Of a stretch of DNA of 64,000 bases, positions 23,695-32,445 are shown piece after piece. The position numbers were made by a program, and so were the translations under genes. How positions within the stretch are numbered: the stretch's first letter is position 1; the number at the start of each line of letters is the position of its first letter. Below the pieces are notes generated by a model. The model had not been told where the DNA came from. It saw only the letters and a list, made by a program, of their open reading frames with translations, and searched no databases. This stretch comes from Clostridia bacterium. Its GTDB lineage: Bacteria > Bacillota > Clostridia > Oscillospirales > Acutalibacteraceae. The DNA is taken from the NCBI GenBank assembly GCA_017513195.1, contig JAFXGM010000018.1:142360-206359 (forward strand), read 5' to 3'.

Positions 23695-26274
23695 ATGATT
23701 TGGCACAGTTCAGAAACAAATGACGTGCTATCAGAGCTTGGAGTCACTAAAGAAAACGGTCTTGCTAATAGTTTGGCTCTTGAAAGACTTGAAATTTATG
23801 GCAAAAACACAAGATCAACAAGCAAAAAGACAAGCTTGCTTACACGTTTTTTATCTCAAATAAACAGTAAAATAGTATATTTTTTAACTGCAATAGCTAT
23901 AGCCTGCTTTATTGTAAACATTATATATGACAAAAGTGATTTTTACTTTCCAATACTAATTGTTGCCATTGTAGTTATTAACGCATTTATTAGCGCATTG
24001 CATCTTCATAAGTGTGATGAAGCGCTTGATGCAATACAAAATGCCGCAAATCCTGATGTTACGGTTATTCGTGACGGCAGTGAAAAGGTAATTTCATCCG
24101 ACCTTTTAGTCCCCGGCGATATAATGGTGCTAAAAGAAGGCGATTATATTACTGCCGATGCAAGAATTATTGAGTCAGACGGTTTACGTTGCAACGAAGC
24201 AATACTGTCCGGCGATGTTATTCCTGTAGATAAAGCCGCAGACACAATTGTAGAAGATATAACGGTTGTAAGTGCTCGTAAAAATATGGTTTTTGCAGGA
24301 TGTAACGTTGTTCACGGTACTGCACGTGTTGTGGTTGTTGAAACAGGTTTATGCACTGAAATTGGAAAACAAACCGATATTAGTCATCAAACCAATTCCG
24401 AAACACTGCCAATCACCGAAACCCTTGCTAACAGTGGAAAAATAATTAATATTGCAATTCTTGCATTTTGCATTTTAGCCTTCATTATAGGTATTATTCA
24501 AAACTTTAATTCTCGCGATCCATTTGCAACAATTACCCTATCGGCTCTTATGAATTCTGTTGCACTTGGAATAACCGCTATGCCTGAAAGCTTACCGGCA
24601 ATCTCCACAATTGTTCTTGCACTTGGTATCAAGCGCATGATTTATGATAATATTGTTATCAAAAACACGAAAGCGCTTGAAATAATCGGTAAAACCGAGG
24701 TTATTTGTGTTGATAAAACCGGAATTCTTACCAAAAACAATATGGTGCTTAACTATATTTTTGATGGTGAGCAGCTAACCGAGTTATCAGACGAAGCATT
24801 AAGTGATAAAACTGCCGGAGTTTTGCAGCTTGCTACTGCTTGTTCTATGCTTCAAAACGATTCAACAGAAAGTTGCATAGAAAACGCTTGTATAAAATAT
24901 CTTTCGTTATCACGAGAAGATGTAAGTAACCTATTCCCCCGTCTTTCGTCTATTCCGTTCGATAGTATTAGAAAGACAATGACAAGTATAAATATGATAA
25001 GCGGTAAACCGGTTGCTATTGTTAAGGGTGCACCCGAAATTGTAATAGAAAAGTGTAACATTGCCCAAAAGGATAAATTGTTAGAGCTGTGCAATTCTTT
25101 GGCAGAAAAATCCTACCGCGTTCTTTGCGTAGCAATAAAACCGCTTGATGAAATTCCGTCCAACCCTAATCCTGAAGAAATAGAAAACGAGCTTAATTTT
25201 GTTGGTTTATTGGCACTTAACGATCCTCCACAATCGGATACTGTTGAAGCTATTAGCACCTGTAATCTTGCCGGTATTAATACAATAATGATTACGGGCG
25301 ACAATATTCTTACAGCCAAAGCTGTTGCTCGCAGAATTGGTATTCTTACCGACGACAGTCAGGCTATTACCGGTTCTGAACTTGATAAACTGTCAGACGA
25401 TGAGCTTGCAAATTCTATTGAAAAATACACCGTTTTTGCCAGAATTACACCTAATGATAAGATTAGAATTATCAAAGCATGGCAAAGCATTGGCAAAATA
25501 GTTACTGTAACAGGTAATGACTTTGAAGATGCTGATGCTTTAAATGCTGCTGATATAGGTTGCAGTCTAGGTCAATATGGTGCAGATGCTGCCAAAGGAA
25601 ATGCTGACGTAATTATTAAAAACAAAAAGTTTATGACGGTTGTAAGCGCAATTCGCGAAAGCCGTTCGCTGTTTAACAACGTTAAAAAATCAGTAACCTA
25701 TTTGCTTGCTTGCAATTTTGGTGAAATTATTGCATATATTTTAGGTATGTTAATCTTCGGGCTTCCTCCCCTTGCTGCTGTTCAACTACTGTGGATAAAC
25801 CTGCTTACCGACAGCACTTGTGTAATTTCTTTAACCGTTGAAGGTTCTGAAGAAAACGTAATGCACAAAAAGCCACTTGCATTAACAGGGCATTTATTTA
25901 GTCGTAACGCACTGCTAAACATGCTAAGCGACTCACTGGTTATTGCGACATTAACACTTATATCATTTGCTTTCGGCGGACAATCAATGGCGTTTGCCAC
26001 ATTGGTAATGATACAGGTATTCCATTCATACAATATGAAAACCCAGCAATCACTTCTTAAAGCAGATTTTAAAACCAATAAATTTATGAACTTCTCATCT
26101 GTTTTAGTACTATTTATTTCAGTATTTTTAGTGCTGACTCCCGCGGGTATGGTATTTGGTCTTGAAACACTAAGTGTGGGTTCATTCTTGTTAAGTTTAC
26201 TTTTGTCGATTATTATAATTCCAATTAGTGAATTCAAGAAAATCTGGATGCAAAAAATTATTGCAAAGCAATAA
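23695..26274 (+). CDS. P-type (P2-like) cation ATPase with altered catalytic motifs
   Basis: The 859-residue protein has the whole P2-type ATPase layout: N-terminal cation ATPase domain, M1-M4, actuator, phosphorylation and nucleotide domains, M5-M10. The phosphorylation site CVDKTGILT (D340), KGAPE, TGDN and the FARITPNDK lysine are kept. Ion-site residues are also kept: MPESLP in M4 (E298), CNFGE in M5 and INLLTD in M6. Two catalytic motifs are changed: the actuator TGES is SGDV (172-175) and the hinge GDGVND is GNDFED (607-612), so the Mg-binding Asp and the Asn are replaced. The frame is open throughout, so this is not a sequencing artefact. It is probably a Ca2+ or related transporter with altered cycling, or a sensor-like derivative. 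It follows glyA by 18 bases. Confidence 0.85.
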   Translation: MIWHSSETNDVLSELGVTKENGLANSLALERLEIYGKNTRSTSKKTSLLTRFLSQINSKIVYFLTAIAIACFIVNIIYDKSDFYFPILIVAIVVINAFISALHLHKCDEALDAIQNAANPDVTVIRDGSEKVISSDLLVPGDIMVLKEGDYITADARIIESDGLRCNEAILSGDVIPVDKAADTIVEDITVVSARKNMVFAGCNVVHGTARVVVVETGLCTEIGKQTDISHQTNSETLPITETLANSGKIINIAILAFCILAFIIGIIQNFNSRDPFATITLSALMNSVALGITAMPESLPAISTIVLALGIKRMIYDNIVIKNTKALEIIGKTEVICVDKTGILTKNNMVLNYIFDGEQLTELSDEALSDKTAGVLQLATACSMLQNDSTESCIENACIKYLSLSREDVSNLFPRLSSIPFDSIRKTMTSINMISGKPVAIVKGAPEIVIEKCNIAQKDKLLELCNSLAEKSYRVLCVAIKPLDEIPSNPNPEEIENELNFVGLLALNDPPQSDTVEAISTCNLAGINTIMITGDNILTAKAVARRIGILTDDSQAITGSELDKLSDDELANSIEKYTVFARITPNDKIRIIKAWQSIGKIVTVTGNDFEDADALNAADIGCSLGQYGADAAKGNADVIIKNKKFMTVVSAIRESRSLFNNVKKSVTYLLACNFGEIIAYILGMLIFGLPPLAAVQLLWINLLTDSTCVISLTVEGSEENVMHKKPLALTGHLFSRNALLNMLSDSLVIATLTLISFAFGGQSMAFATLVMIQVFHSYNMKTQQSLLKADFKTNKFMNFSSVLVLFISVFLVLTPAGMVFGLETLSVGSFLLSLLLSIIIIPISEFKKIWMQKIIAKQ

Positions 26275-26279
26275 AATTT

Positions 26280-26310
26280 AAACCCCTTTGTGAAACTCAC
26301 AAAGGGGTTT
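26280..26310. terminator. bidirectional terminator between the P-type ATPase and mgtE
   Basis: 14-bp stem AAACCCCTTTGTGA/TCACAAAGGGGTTT with loop AAC, between two convergent genes. Confidence 0.9.
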
Positions 26311-26317
26311 GTTATAT

Positions 26318-27697
26318 TTAAAGAACTAAAACTGCCGCTATACCAAAATATATAAGTAAAGATACAGCATCAAGAATTGTGGTAACGAGTGGGCTTGCCA
26401 TAACAGCAGGGTCTAAGCCAATTTTTTTAGCAATAATAGGAAGTGCTGCACCAAGCATTTTTGCAACAATTATAACACAAATAAGGGTTATGCAAATGGT
26501 TGCCATTTCGACAATCTCGGTCCCTGTGTCAAACGTGTGTAACCACAAATAATCAACAAGATAGAGTTTTATAAAATTGACAATTCCAAGAACAATACCT
26601 ACAATAACAGATACACGAAGTTCTTTCCAAATTACCTTTAAAATGTCTTTAAACTCAATATCTCCAAGGCTTAAAGCACGTATTACCGAAACAGAAGTTT
26701 GACTACCTGCGTTACCGCCTGTACCCATAAGCATTGGTATAAATGCTACAAGCGCAATGCACTGTGCTAACTTTGCCTCAAAAGTAGAAATAATAGCACC
26801 TGTAAAGGTAGCCGAAATCATAAGGAATAAAAGCCACGGTATACGTGATTTAAAGGTTTCAAAAACGCCTGTTTTAAGATATGTTTTTTCACCCGGCAAA
26901 ATAGCAGCCATTTTTTCAATATCTTCGGATGCCTCTTCTTGAATAACATCAATAGCGTCATCGACGGTTACTATGCCGACAAGTCTTCCCTCTTTATCGA
27001 CAACGGGAAGGGCTAACATATCGTAACGCTCAAACATAGCGGCAACTTCTTCCTTGTCGTCAAGGGTATGAGCACTAATAACGTTTTCATCCATCAAATC
27101 GCCGACTATTTCATCTCTTCCGCTTAAAACCAAATCGCGAAGCGAAATTGTACCAAACAGCTTACGGCGACTACCAATAACGTAACATGTATATATTGTT
27201 TCGGTATTGATTCCCTTTTTTCTAATACGGTCTATCGCTTCCTCCACCGTCATTGTCCTTTTAAGATCAATATATTCGGTGGTCATAATACTACCCGCGC
27301 TATCTTCCGGGTATGCGAGCAGTTGATTTATCATGCGGCGGGTGTTTGCATCGGTATTCTTTAAAATACGCTTTGCAACGGTAGCAGGCATCTCTTCAAC
27401 TATATCTGCCGCATCGTCCATGAATAACTCATCTAATACTTCACGTAATTCGTTATCACTAAAAGCATTTACCAAAATTTCCTGCTTATCGCTATCAAAT
27501 TCTACAAAAACCTCAGCGGCAAGCTCTTTAGGTAGTATACGAAATAACACGGGTATTTCTTTGTCTTTTGCCTCGTCGAAAATTTCGGCAATATCGGCAG
27601 GTTGCATTTCTGAAAGTATTTGCTTTAATTGAACAAAACGTTTCTTTTCAATCAAATCAAAAATTTCTTCTTCAAGCTCAAGTAGTTTTTCGTCCAT
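26318..27697 (-). CDS. mgtE: magnesium transporter MgtE
   Basis: MgtE is a Mg2+-gated Mg2+ channel. The 459-residue protein has the N-terminal MgtE domain (residues 1-130, with repeated LxxPAD/LxxE helices), two CBS domains (about 135-255; TVEEAIDRIRKKG, GIVTVDDAIDVIQEEA), the plug helix, and five membrane helices with FIPMLMGTGGNAGSQTS, the pore region, and a conserved Asp in IGLDPAVMASPLVTTILDA. SD GGGAGG is close to the ATG. No M-box riboswitch fits in the 94-base leader. Confidence 0.95.
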   Translation of the reverse strand: MDEKLLELEEEIFDLIEKKRFVQLKQILSEMQPADIAEIFDEAKDKEIPVLFRILPKELAAEVFVEFDSDKQEILVNAFSDNELREVLDELFMDDAADIVEEMPATVAKRILKNTDANTRRMINQLLAYPEDSAGSIMTTEYIDLKRTMTVEEAIDRIRKKGINTETIYTCYVIGSRRKLFGTISLRDLVLSGRDEIVGDLMDENVISAHTLDDKEEVAAMFERYDMLALPVVDKEGRLVGIVTVDDAIDVIQEEASEDIEKMAAILPGEKTYLKTGVFETFKSRIPWLLFLMISATFTGAIISTFEAKLAQCIALVAFIPMLMGTGGNAGSQTSVSVIRALSLGDIEFKDILKVIWKELRVSVIVGIVLGIVNFIKLYLVDYLWLHTFDTGTEIVEMATICITLICVIIVAKMLGAALPIIAKKIGLDPAVMASPLVTTILDAVSLLIYFGIAAVLVL

Positions 27698-27721
27698 AAC
27701 GCAACCTCCCTTTTAAGAATT

Positions 27722-27749
27722 AAAACCCTATCTTTAAGGACAGGGTTTT
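27722..27749 (-). terminator. hairpin between spoVAD and mgtE
   Basis: AAAACCCT/AGGGTTTT stem extended by a TC/GA pair after a mismatch. It follows spoVAD on the minus strand and probably ends that transcript ahead of mgtE. Confidence 0.6.
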
Positions 27750-27791
27750 ATCGTTATTGTAATTATAATGTTTTTGACTTAAAATGTCAAT

Positions 27792-28805
27792 TCATATCTT
27801 TATGTTTATTAAATGTGATATTCCGGGTATCGTTTCACCCTGTAAAGATGACGTTGGTGACATAAGCGCACCTGTAGACATAAATAAAATGTTTTTAAAA
27901 TCTCCCGATTCAAAGCGGTGCATCACAAATGAATTAAGCACCGCCGCACTACAACCACATCCAGAACCACCTGCATGAACATCTTGTCTGTCACGATCGA
28001 ATATAATAAGCCCACAATCACTGTGGCGACAGCGGATATCGATTCCGTCACCTTCAAGCAATTCATAAAGTAAATCAGTGCCGACTTTACCCAAATCCCC
28101 CGTAATTACTAAATCATAATCGTGCAAAGTCGTGTTTGTATCTTCTAAAAAATGTTTTATAGTAGAAGCAGCGGACGGGGCCATTGCGGCACCCATATTG
28201 TTGGTATCGGTGATACCTAAATCTTCAATTTCACCAAAGCAAACCTTGTCAATATACGGTTTTCCCTCTAACCTTTCACTAGATAAAACAGTAGCGCCAG
28301 AGCCTGTAACTGTCCACTGCGCTGTTTGAGGACGAACCGCGCCATACTCAAGCGGAAAGCGGTATTGCCTCTCTGCTGAACAAAAATGCGATGAGGTAAC
28401 TGCCGCTGTAATATCGGCGGCACCACTGTCTATCATAATTGATGCAAGCGAAAGTCCCAAAGTCATTGTAGAGCAAGCACCATAAAGTCCGATAAGAGGT
28501 ATTCCCTTTGAACGCAAGCCAAAATACGAGCCGATACACTGGTTTAAAAGGTCACCTGCAAATATCATTTTAATATCGTTTTCGTTAACATTTGCCTTTC
28601 TCATGGCGGTTTCAAGTGCAATTTTTTGTAGCAGACTTTCAGCCTTTTCGTAACTGTCCTCACCAAAACGGCTGTCGTCATCATGGGCGTCAAATTCGTG
28701 CCCTATAGGTCCTTCATATTCTTTTTTGCCTACAACCGAACCGTAACCTATAATATGCGGTTTGTTTTCTAAAATTATTGTGCGTTTTCCTATTCTTTTT
28801 GCCAT
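27792..28805 (-). CDS. spoVAD: stage V sporulation protein AD
   Basis: SpoVAD is a thiolase-fold protein of the SpoVA complex that moves dipicolinic acid into the forespore. The 337-residue protein begins KRIGKRTIILENKPHIIGYG and contains GPIGHEFDAHDDDSRFGEDSYEKAES, LLGA-like IGLYGACSTMTLGLSLAS, and the C-terminal GGSGCGCSAAVL stretch, all typical. Length matches the B. subtilis protein (338). The neighbours usually found with it, spoVAC and spoVAE, are not adjacent; spoVAC is at 43297. Its SD lies in the arm of a 10-bp hairpin. Confidence 0.95.
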   Translation of the reverse strand: MAKRIGKRTIILENKPHIIGYGSVVGKKEYEGPIGHEFDAHDDDSRFGEDSYEKAESLLQKIALETAMRKANVNENDIKMIFAGDLLNQCIGSYFGLRSKGIPLIGLYGACSTMTLGLSLASIMIDSGAADITAAVTSSHFCSAERQYRFPLEYGAVRPQTAQWTVTGSGATVLSSERLEGKPYIDKVCFGEIEDLGITDTNNMGAAMAPSAASTIKHFLEDTNTTLHDYDLVITGDLGKVGTDLLYELLEGDGIDIRCRHSDCGLIIFDRDRQDVHAGGSGCGCSAAVLNSFVMHRFESGDFKNILFMSTGALMSPTSSLQGETIPGISHLINIKI

Positions 28806-28808
28806 AAT

Positions 28809-28834
28809 ACTAACCTCACTTTTTTGAGATTAGT
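28809..28834 (-). promoter_or_regulatory. hairpin that encloses the spoVAD Shine-Dalgarno site
   Basis: Minus strand ACTAATCTCA pairs with TGAGGTTAGT (one T-G pair, 6-base loop). The 3' arm holds the SD GAGGT, ending 3 bases before the ATG. There is no T-run after it, so it is not a terminator; masking of the SD is likely. Confidence 0.5.
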
Positions 28835-28849
28835 ATTTACAAACAAAGA

Positions 28850-28879
28850 AAAAATAACCCATTTTAGTGGGTTATTTTT
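28850..28879 (-). terminator. terminator after the M14 peptidase gene
   Basis: Perfect stem AAAAATAACCCA/TGGGTTATTTTT with a 6-base loop; it overlaps the last codons and stop of the peptidase gene and is followed by TTTCTTTG on the minus strand. Confidence 0.8.
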
Positions 28880-29906
28880 GGGTTAAATATTCTATTAGAG
28901 ATTTAAACAAAATTAAATGATGATTATATATTTCATCATAGTTATACCCTACACCATTTTGGTAGTCAGCAAGGCCCTGATTGCTTTCATAAGTCACGCA
29001 CGGTTCGCCGCACAGTTGTGTCACGGCGGATGGCAGATTAAACGATACGGGTGGATTTTTGTTTTCACCGTAATCAAAATTTGTATTTGGCGTATATAAT
29101 TCAAGCTCTTTTTCTTGGCAGTTACGCTTTAAAATTTGCTCAAAATCGGCTACTGTTTGCTTAATTGCAAGCGGCGCGTATGCAGGGCCTAGTATATGAT
29201 TTTTACAATTGGTGCCGCCGTGCAACAACACTGTAAAATCGGGTACATACTGCTCGCAAACTTGGAAAAGTGCCTCGGTTTCATTAGCCTTTTTGCCAAA
29301 GAAATTATCGTGCATTAAATTGACGCCGTCATCATTAAAATAACCGCCCAAATAATCAACATAATCTTTTATTGGATGTTTTTGTTTGCACTCGGGCCAA
29401 CCGCAAAGCGTGCCGTCTGCCCAAGTGCCTTGATTATAGTAACGCAAATCGTTAAAGCTTTTGCCCACAAAACTGTCAAACGGAATATGAGAGCGACCGT
29501 CTGGGTTTATGCAAGGAATTATTAAAAGATTAATTTTATCACATAATGATTTTAAATCGAAAAATTCTTTGCCCGCAAGGTCACAACCGCTTTCTATAAT
29601 ATTTATGAGATTAAGCAATGCCGCTGTACCCTCAAATTCTCCGCCGTGAATACATCCTACAAGCAAAAGCGTAGGCACATAATTTGTTGAGGTTTTATCG
29701 GCAAAGCAGCACTTGTTTTTTCCGCCCAAGGCAGAAGATAAATTAGCCGTGCGATTAAAAACATTTTCATCGCCATATCTAAACATATAAACCTGTCTGC
29801 CACACGCAGAAAAACAAAGTGTTTTTACTGCGGCTTTTTTAACCGATTTTACTGTGTTTTCAACGTCGGCAAGACTTGTTTTATAGTATTTTGGTACGTT
29901 GTTCAT
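28872..29906 (-). CDS. M14 family zinc carboxypeptidase-like protein
   Basis: The 344-residue protein has the M14 zinc-binding HxxE in LVGCIHGGEFEGTAAL (about residues 78-93), the substrate-binding INPDGR (about 135-140), and a later histidine in VLLHGGTN (about 228), the third zinc ligand. No signal peptide is visible, so it should act in the cytosol. M14 enzymes cut C-terminal residues from peptides, including cell-wall muropeptides, or deacylate small molecules. It starts directly after the GH78 stop (no gap), so the two are translated from one transcript. The substrate is unknown; a role on a glycoside or glycopeptide taken up with rhamnose is an inference. Confidence 0.8.
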   Translation of the reverse strand: MNNVPKYYKTSLADVENTVKSVKKAAVKTLCFSACGRQVYMFRYGDENVFNRTANLSSALGGKNKCCFADKTSTNYVPTLLLVGCIHGGEFEGTAALLNLINIIESGCDLAGKEFFDLKSLCDKINLLIIPCINPDGRSHIPFDSFVGKSFNDLRYYNQGTWADGTLCGWPECKQKHPIKDYVDYLGGYFNDDGVNLMHDNFFGKKANETEALFQVCEQYVPDFTVLLHGGTNCKNHILGPAYAPLAIKQTVADFEQILKRNCQEKELELYTPNTNFDYGENKNPPVSFNLPSAVTQLCGEPCVTYESNQGLADYQNGVGYNYDEIYNHHLILFKSLIEYLTQK

Positions 29907-32354
29907 TTATTTTATAACATACTCCCCTGCTGTTAGTTCAAATATCATCTTTCCGTCTTTGATTTCGCCGCCTAAAGCCTTGGCAGTAAAATCAATATCA
30001 TTGATTGTAACTGATTTTTGAGTTTTTGAAAGTGGAAATTCAACTTGTGCTGTACCGTCAGGAATAACAATGTGCCACACAAACTGGTTTTCTTCATAAT
30101 GCCACTCACTTACAATACCGCGGTACGAAGCTTTAACACTTGTAATTCGCTTTTGACTATCAGGTGATGGTGATAAAATAAAATGCTCATCAAAACCGCC
30201 GTTTTCGGGGTCGGGTCTAATACCCGCCATATAAGCATACATCCACTCGGCAACCGCACCGTAAGCGTAATGATTAAACGAATTCATTTTAACATCGCCA
30301 AAACCGGTGGCTTTGGTGTAAGAATTCCAACGCTCCCAAACGGTAGTAGCACCCTGTTTTACGCTGTAAAGCCAAGATGGATCCGCATCTTGCAAAAGAA
30401 GAGTATACGCCAAATCATTAAGTCCCACTTTAGCAAGTGTTTGATTAAGCACACCCGTACCAACAAAACCGGTTGATAGTGTGTAGTTATTATCTATTAT
30501 CTTTTGTTCGAGCTTTTTGATGGTTTTTTCACGCATTTCGCCGTCAAACATATCAAAACACAGTGGCAGCAAATACACTGTCTGACTATTTTCTGTCAAC
30601 TTGCCATCCACCACATACTTTTCAAAATAGTAATCCAGTATTTTTTTACGCAGATCAGTATAATACTCTTCTCTATCTTTTTTGCCTAAAATATTAGAAA
30701 ATTTTTGCATTATAACGGCGTTATTGTAATGATAACAAATCGATATATATCGCTTATCGGTTGGCTCATAGCTTAGCCAGTCGCCATACCACGCCTTAGC
30801 TCCATCCAAACCAAAATTTCGGTCAATATAATCCATATATGCTTCCATAGCTTCATAATTATCACGGACTACAGTATCGTCACCGTACATAAGCCATATT
30901 TTATACGGAATTATAACACCGGCATCACTCCACGCGGTGCTGCCACAAAAATTCTTTTCAAAAACGGCTGGGCAAATATCGGCATAAGCACCGTCGCGTT
31001 CATTTTGTGAATCACGCATATCACCAAGATATTTACTGAGGAACTTATACGTATCGGCAATATATGACGCCGCGCCGCAAAAAATTTGCGTGTCACCAGT
31101 CCAACCGAGGCGCTCATCACGTTGGGGACAATCGGTAGGTATGCCAAGATAATTACCACGCATACCTCGCACAATGTTTTGATAAAGCTTATTAACCATT
31201 GAATTAGAGCACTCAAAGTTACCAATATATTCCATGTCGGCGCCCAAAACCTCGGCGGTAATACACTCAATGTTTATATCTTTATCGGCCGTGATTTCCA
31301 TATATCTGAAGCCGTAAAATGTGTGTAAAGGTTTAATTATATTAAGCTGACGGCGGCTGCTTGTAGATGCCGCTACATAGTTAAAACGTGCAAGCGCCGA
31401 GCGATAGTTTGCTATATAAAGGCTACCCCTTGGCCCGTCATTGCCGCGTGATTTATCGCCACTATCGTTTAACATTTCGGCAAAGAGGCATTTTATGTTT
31501 GTACCGTTAAGGGCATTTATTGCAAGCGACGGACGACCGACAATATCTGCGCCAAAATCAAGCACCATTGTCTGCCCTGCTTTTAGCGTTATGCACTCGC
31601 AATTATCACCGACCGCTTTTTTTAATGTCTTTATCTCGCCGAAATCAGTACCATTGTTTTTTACTCCACGATAAACAACTGCACTTTTAGGCGCAATATA
31701 CTCGGTAACACAAACCTTTTCACCCTCAAAATCTACGACTTCACAAGTGTAGTCGGTGAATTTTTCTGCCTTTGTCCAAGTTGTGCTTTCTATATATACA
31801 CAAGGGTCTTTTATTGTAGCATCAAACCACTCGCCGTTCCAAATATCTGCATAAAGTACAGGGCCTGCAACTGCTGTATTCCAATTCTCGTCAGTTGCAA
31901 TAATATCGATTTTTCCATCCTTGTATGCTATCTCTATTTCAGCACAAATTGCGGTCTTTTTATAGCCGTAATAACCATTTGAAATGCGACCTGACCACCA
32001 CCCCGATGAAATGCGTGCGGCAAAGGTGTTTTCGCCTTTCTTTTTAAGGTAAGGCAAAATATTATATTCATACTCGAAAACGCGATGCTTATAATCGGTC
32101 CAAAGAGGTGTTAGTTCGTCATTTCCGACACAGTTACCGTTTAAAATCGCCTCAAAATTGCCGAGCGAGGTTATACGCAATGTTGCTGTTTTAACATTAT
32201 TGTTAACGGTAAATTGCTTCATAACAGTAAGCAATCCACCTTGCGAAATAATATCGTTATCTCTTGTATTTAAAATTTTACCAAATTCATTTTTTTCTAA
32301 ATGATAAAAATCGTCTCGCATTTGTGGGCTTGAAATAAATATACCCTTTTTCAC
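29907..32354 (-). CDS. alpha-L-rhamnosidase, glycoside hydrolase family 78
   Basis: This GH78 enzyme releases terminal rhamnose from plant or bacterial glycans and glycosides. I chose the GTG at 32354, preceded by AAAGGG; the promoter places transcription start near 32377, so an ATG at 32372 is possible but earlier starts are not. The N-terminal 350 residues are beta domains typical of the family. The (alpha/alpha)6 barrel carries DCPQRDERLGWTGDTQIF with the general-acid Glu, GDWL, and the second acid in GATTVWERWNSY near residue 690, then a C-terminal beta domain. No signal peptide is present, so it is intracellular. M14 peptidase follows directly; a GH43 gene is divergent. Confidence 0.93.
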   Translation of the reverse strand: MKKGIFISSPQMRDDFYHLEKNEFGKILNTRDNDIISQGGLLTVMKQFTVNNNVKTATLRITSLGNFEAILNGNCVGNDELTPLWTDYKHRVFEYEYNILPYLKKKGENTFAARISSGWWSGRISNGYYGYKKTAICAEIEIAYKDGKIDIIATDENWNTAVAGPVLYADIWNGEWFDATIKDPCVYIESTTWTKAEKFTDYTCEVVDFEGEKVCVTEYIAPKSAVVYRGVKNNGTDFGEIKTLKKAVGDNCECITLKAGQTMVLDFGADIVGRPSLAINALNGTNIKCLFAEMLNDSGDKSRGNDGPRGSLYIANYRSALARFNYVAASTSSRRQLNIIKPLHTFYGFRYMEITADKDINIECITAEVLGADMEYIGNFECSNSMVNKLYQNIVRGMRGNYLGIPTDCPQRDERLGWTGDTQIFCGAASYIADTYKFLSKYLGDMRDSQNERDGAYADICPAVFEKNFCGSTAWSDAGVIIPYKIWLMYGDDTVVRDNYEAMEAYMDYIDRNFGLDGAKAWYGDWLSYEPTDKRYISICYHYNNAVIMQKFSNILGKKDREEYYTDLRKKILDYYFEKYVVDGKLTENSQTVYLLPLCFDMFDGEMREKTIKKLEQKIIDNNYTLSTGFVGTGVLNQTLAKVGLNDLAYTLLLQDADPSWLYSVKQGATTVWERWNSYTKATGFGDVKMNSFNHYAYGAVAEWMYAYMAGIRPDPENGGFDEHFILSPSPDSQKRITSVKASYRGIVSEWHYEENQFVWHIVIPDGTAQVEFPLSKTQKSVTINDIDFTAKALGGEIKDGKMIFELTAGEYVIK

Positions 32355-32383
32355 AAAAACACGCCCTTTCATATAACAATAAG

Positions 32384-32412
32384 ATATTACCATAAATATA
32401 TTGCTTTTTCAA
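32384..32412 (-). promoter_or_regulatory. promoter of the GH78-M14 operon
   Basis: Minus strand -35 TTGAAA (32407-32412), 17-base spacer, -10 TAATAT (32384-32389) preceded by TGG. It lies in the 91-base gap to the divergent GH43 gene, so both genes may be co-regulated. Confidence 0.7.
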
Positions 32413-32445
32413 TCGTTTAATATTAAAATATATATGGTGATTTTT

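Noticed and set aside
27698-27791. M-box magnesium riboswitch ahead of mgtE
   Set aside because: The gap is only 94 bases and contains a simple hairpin; an M box needs about 160 bases and none of its conserved parts are present.
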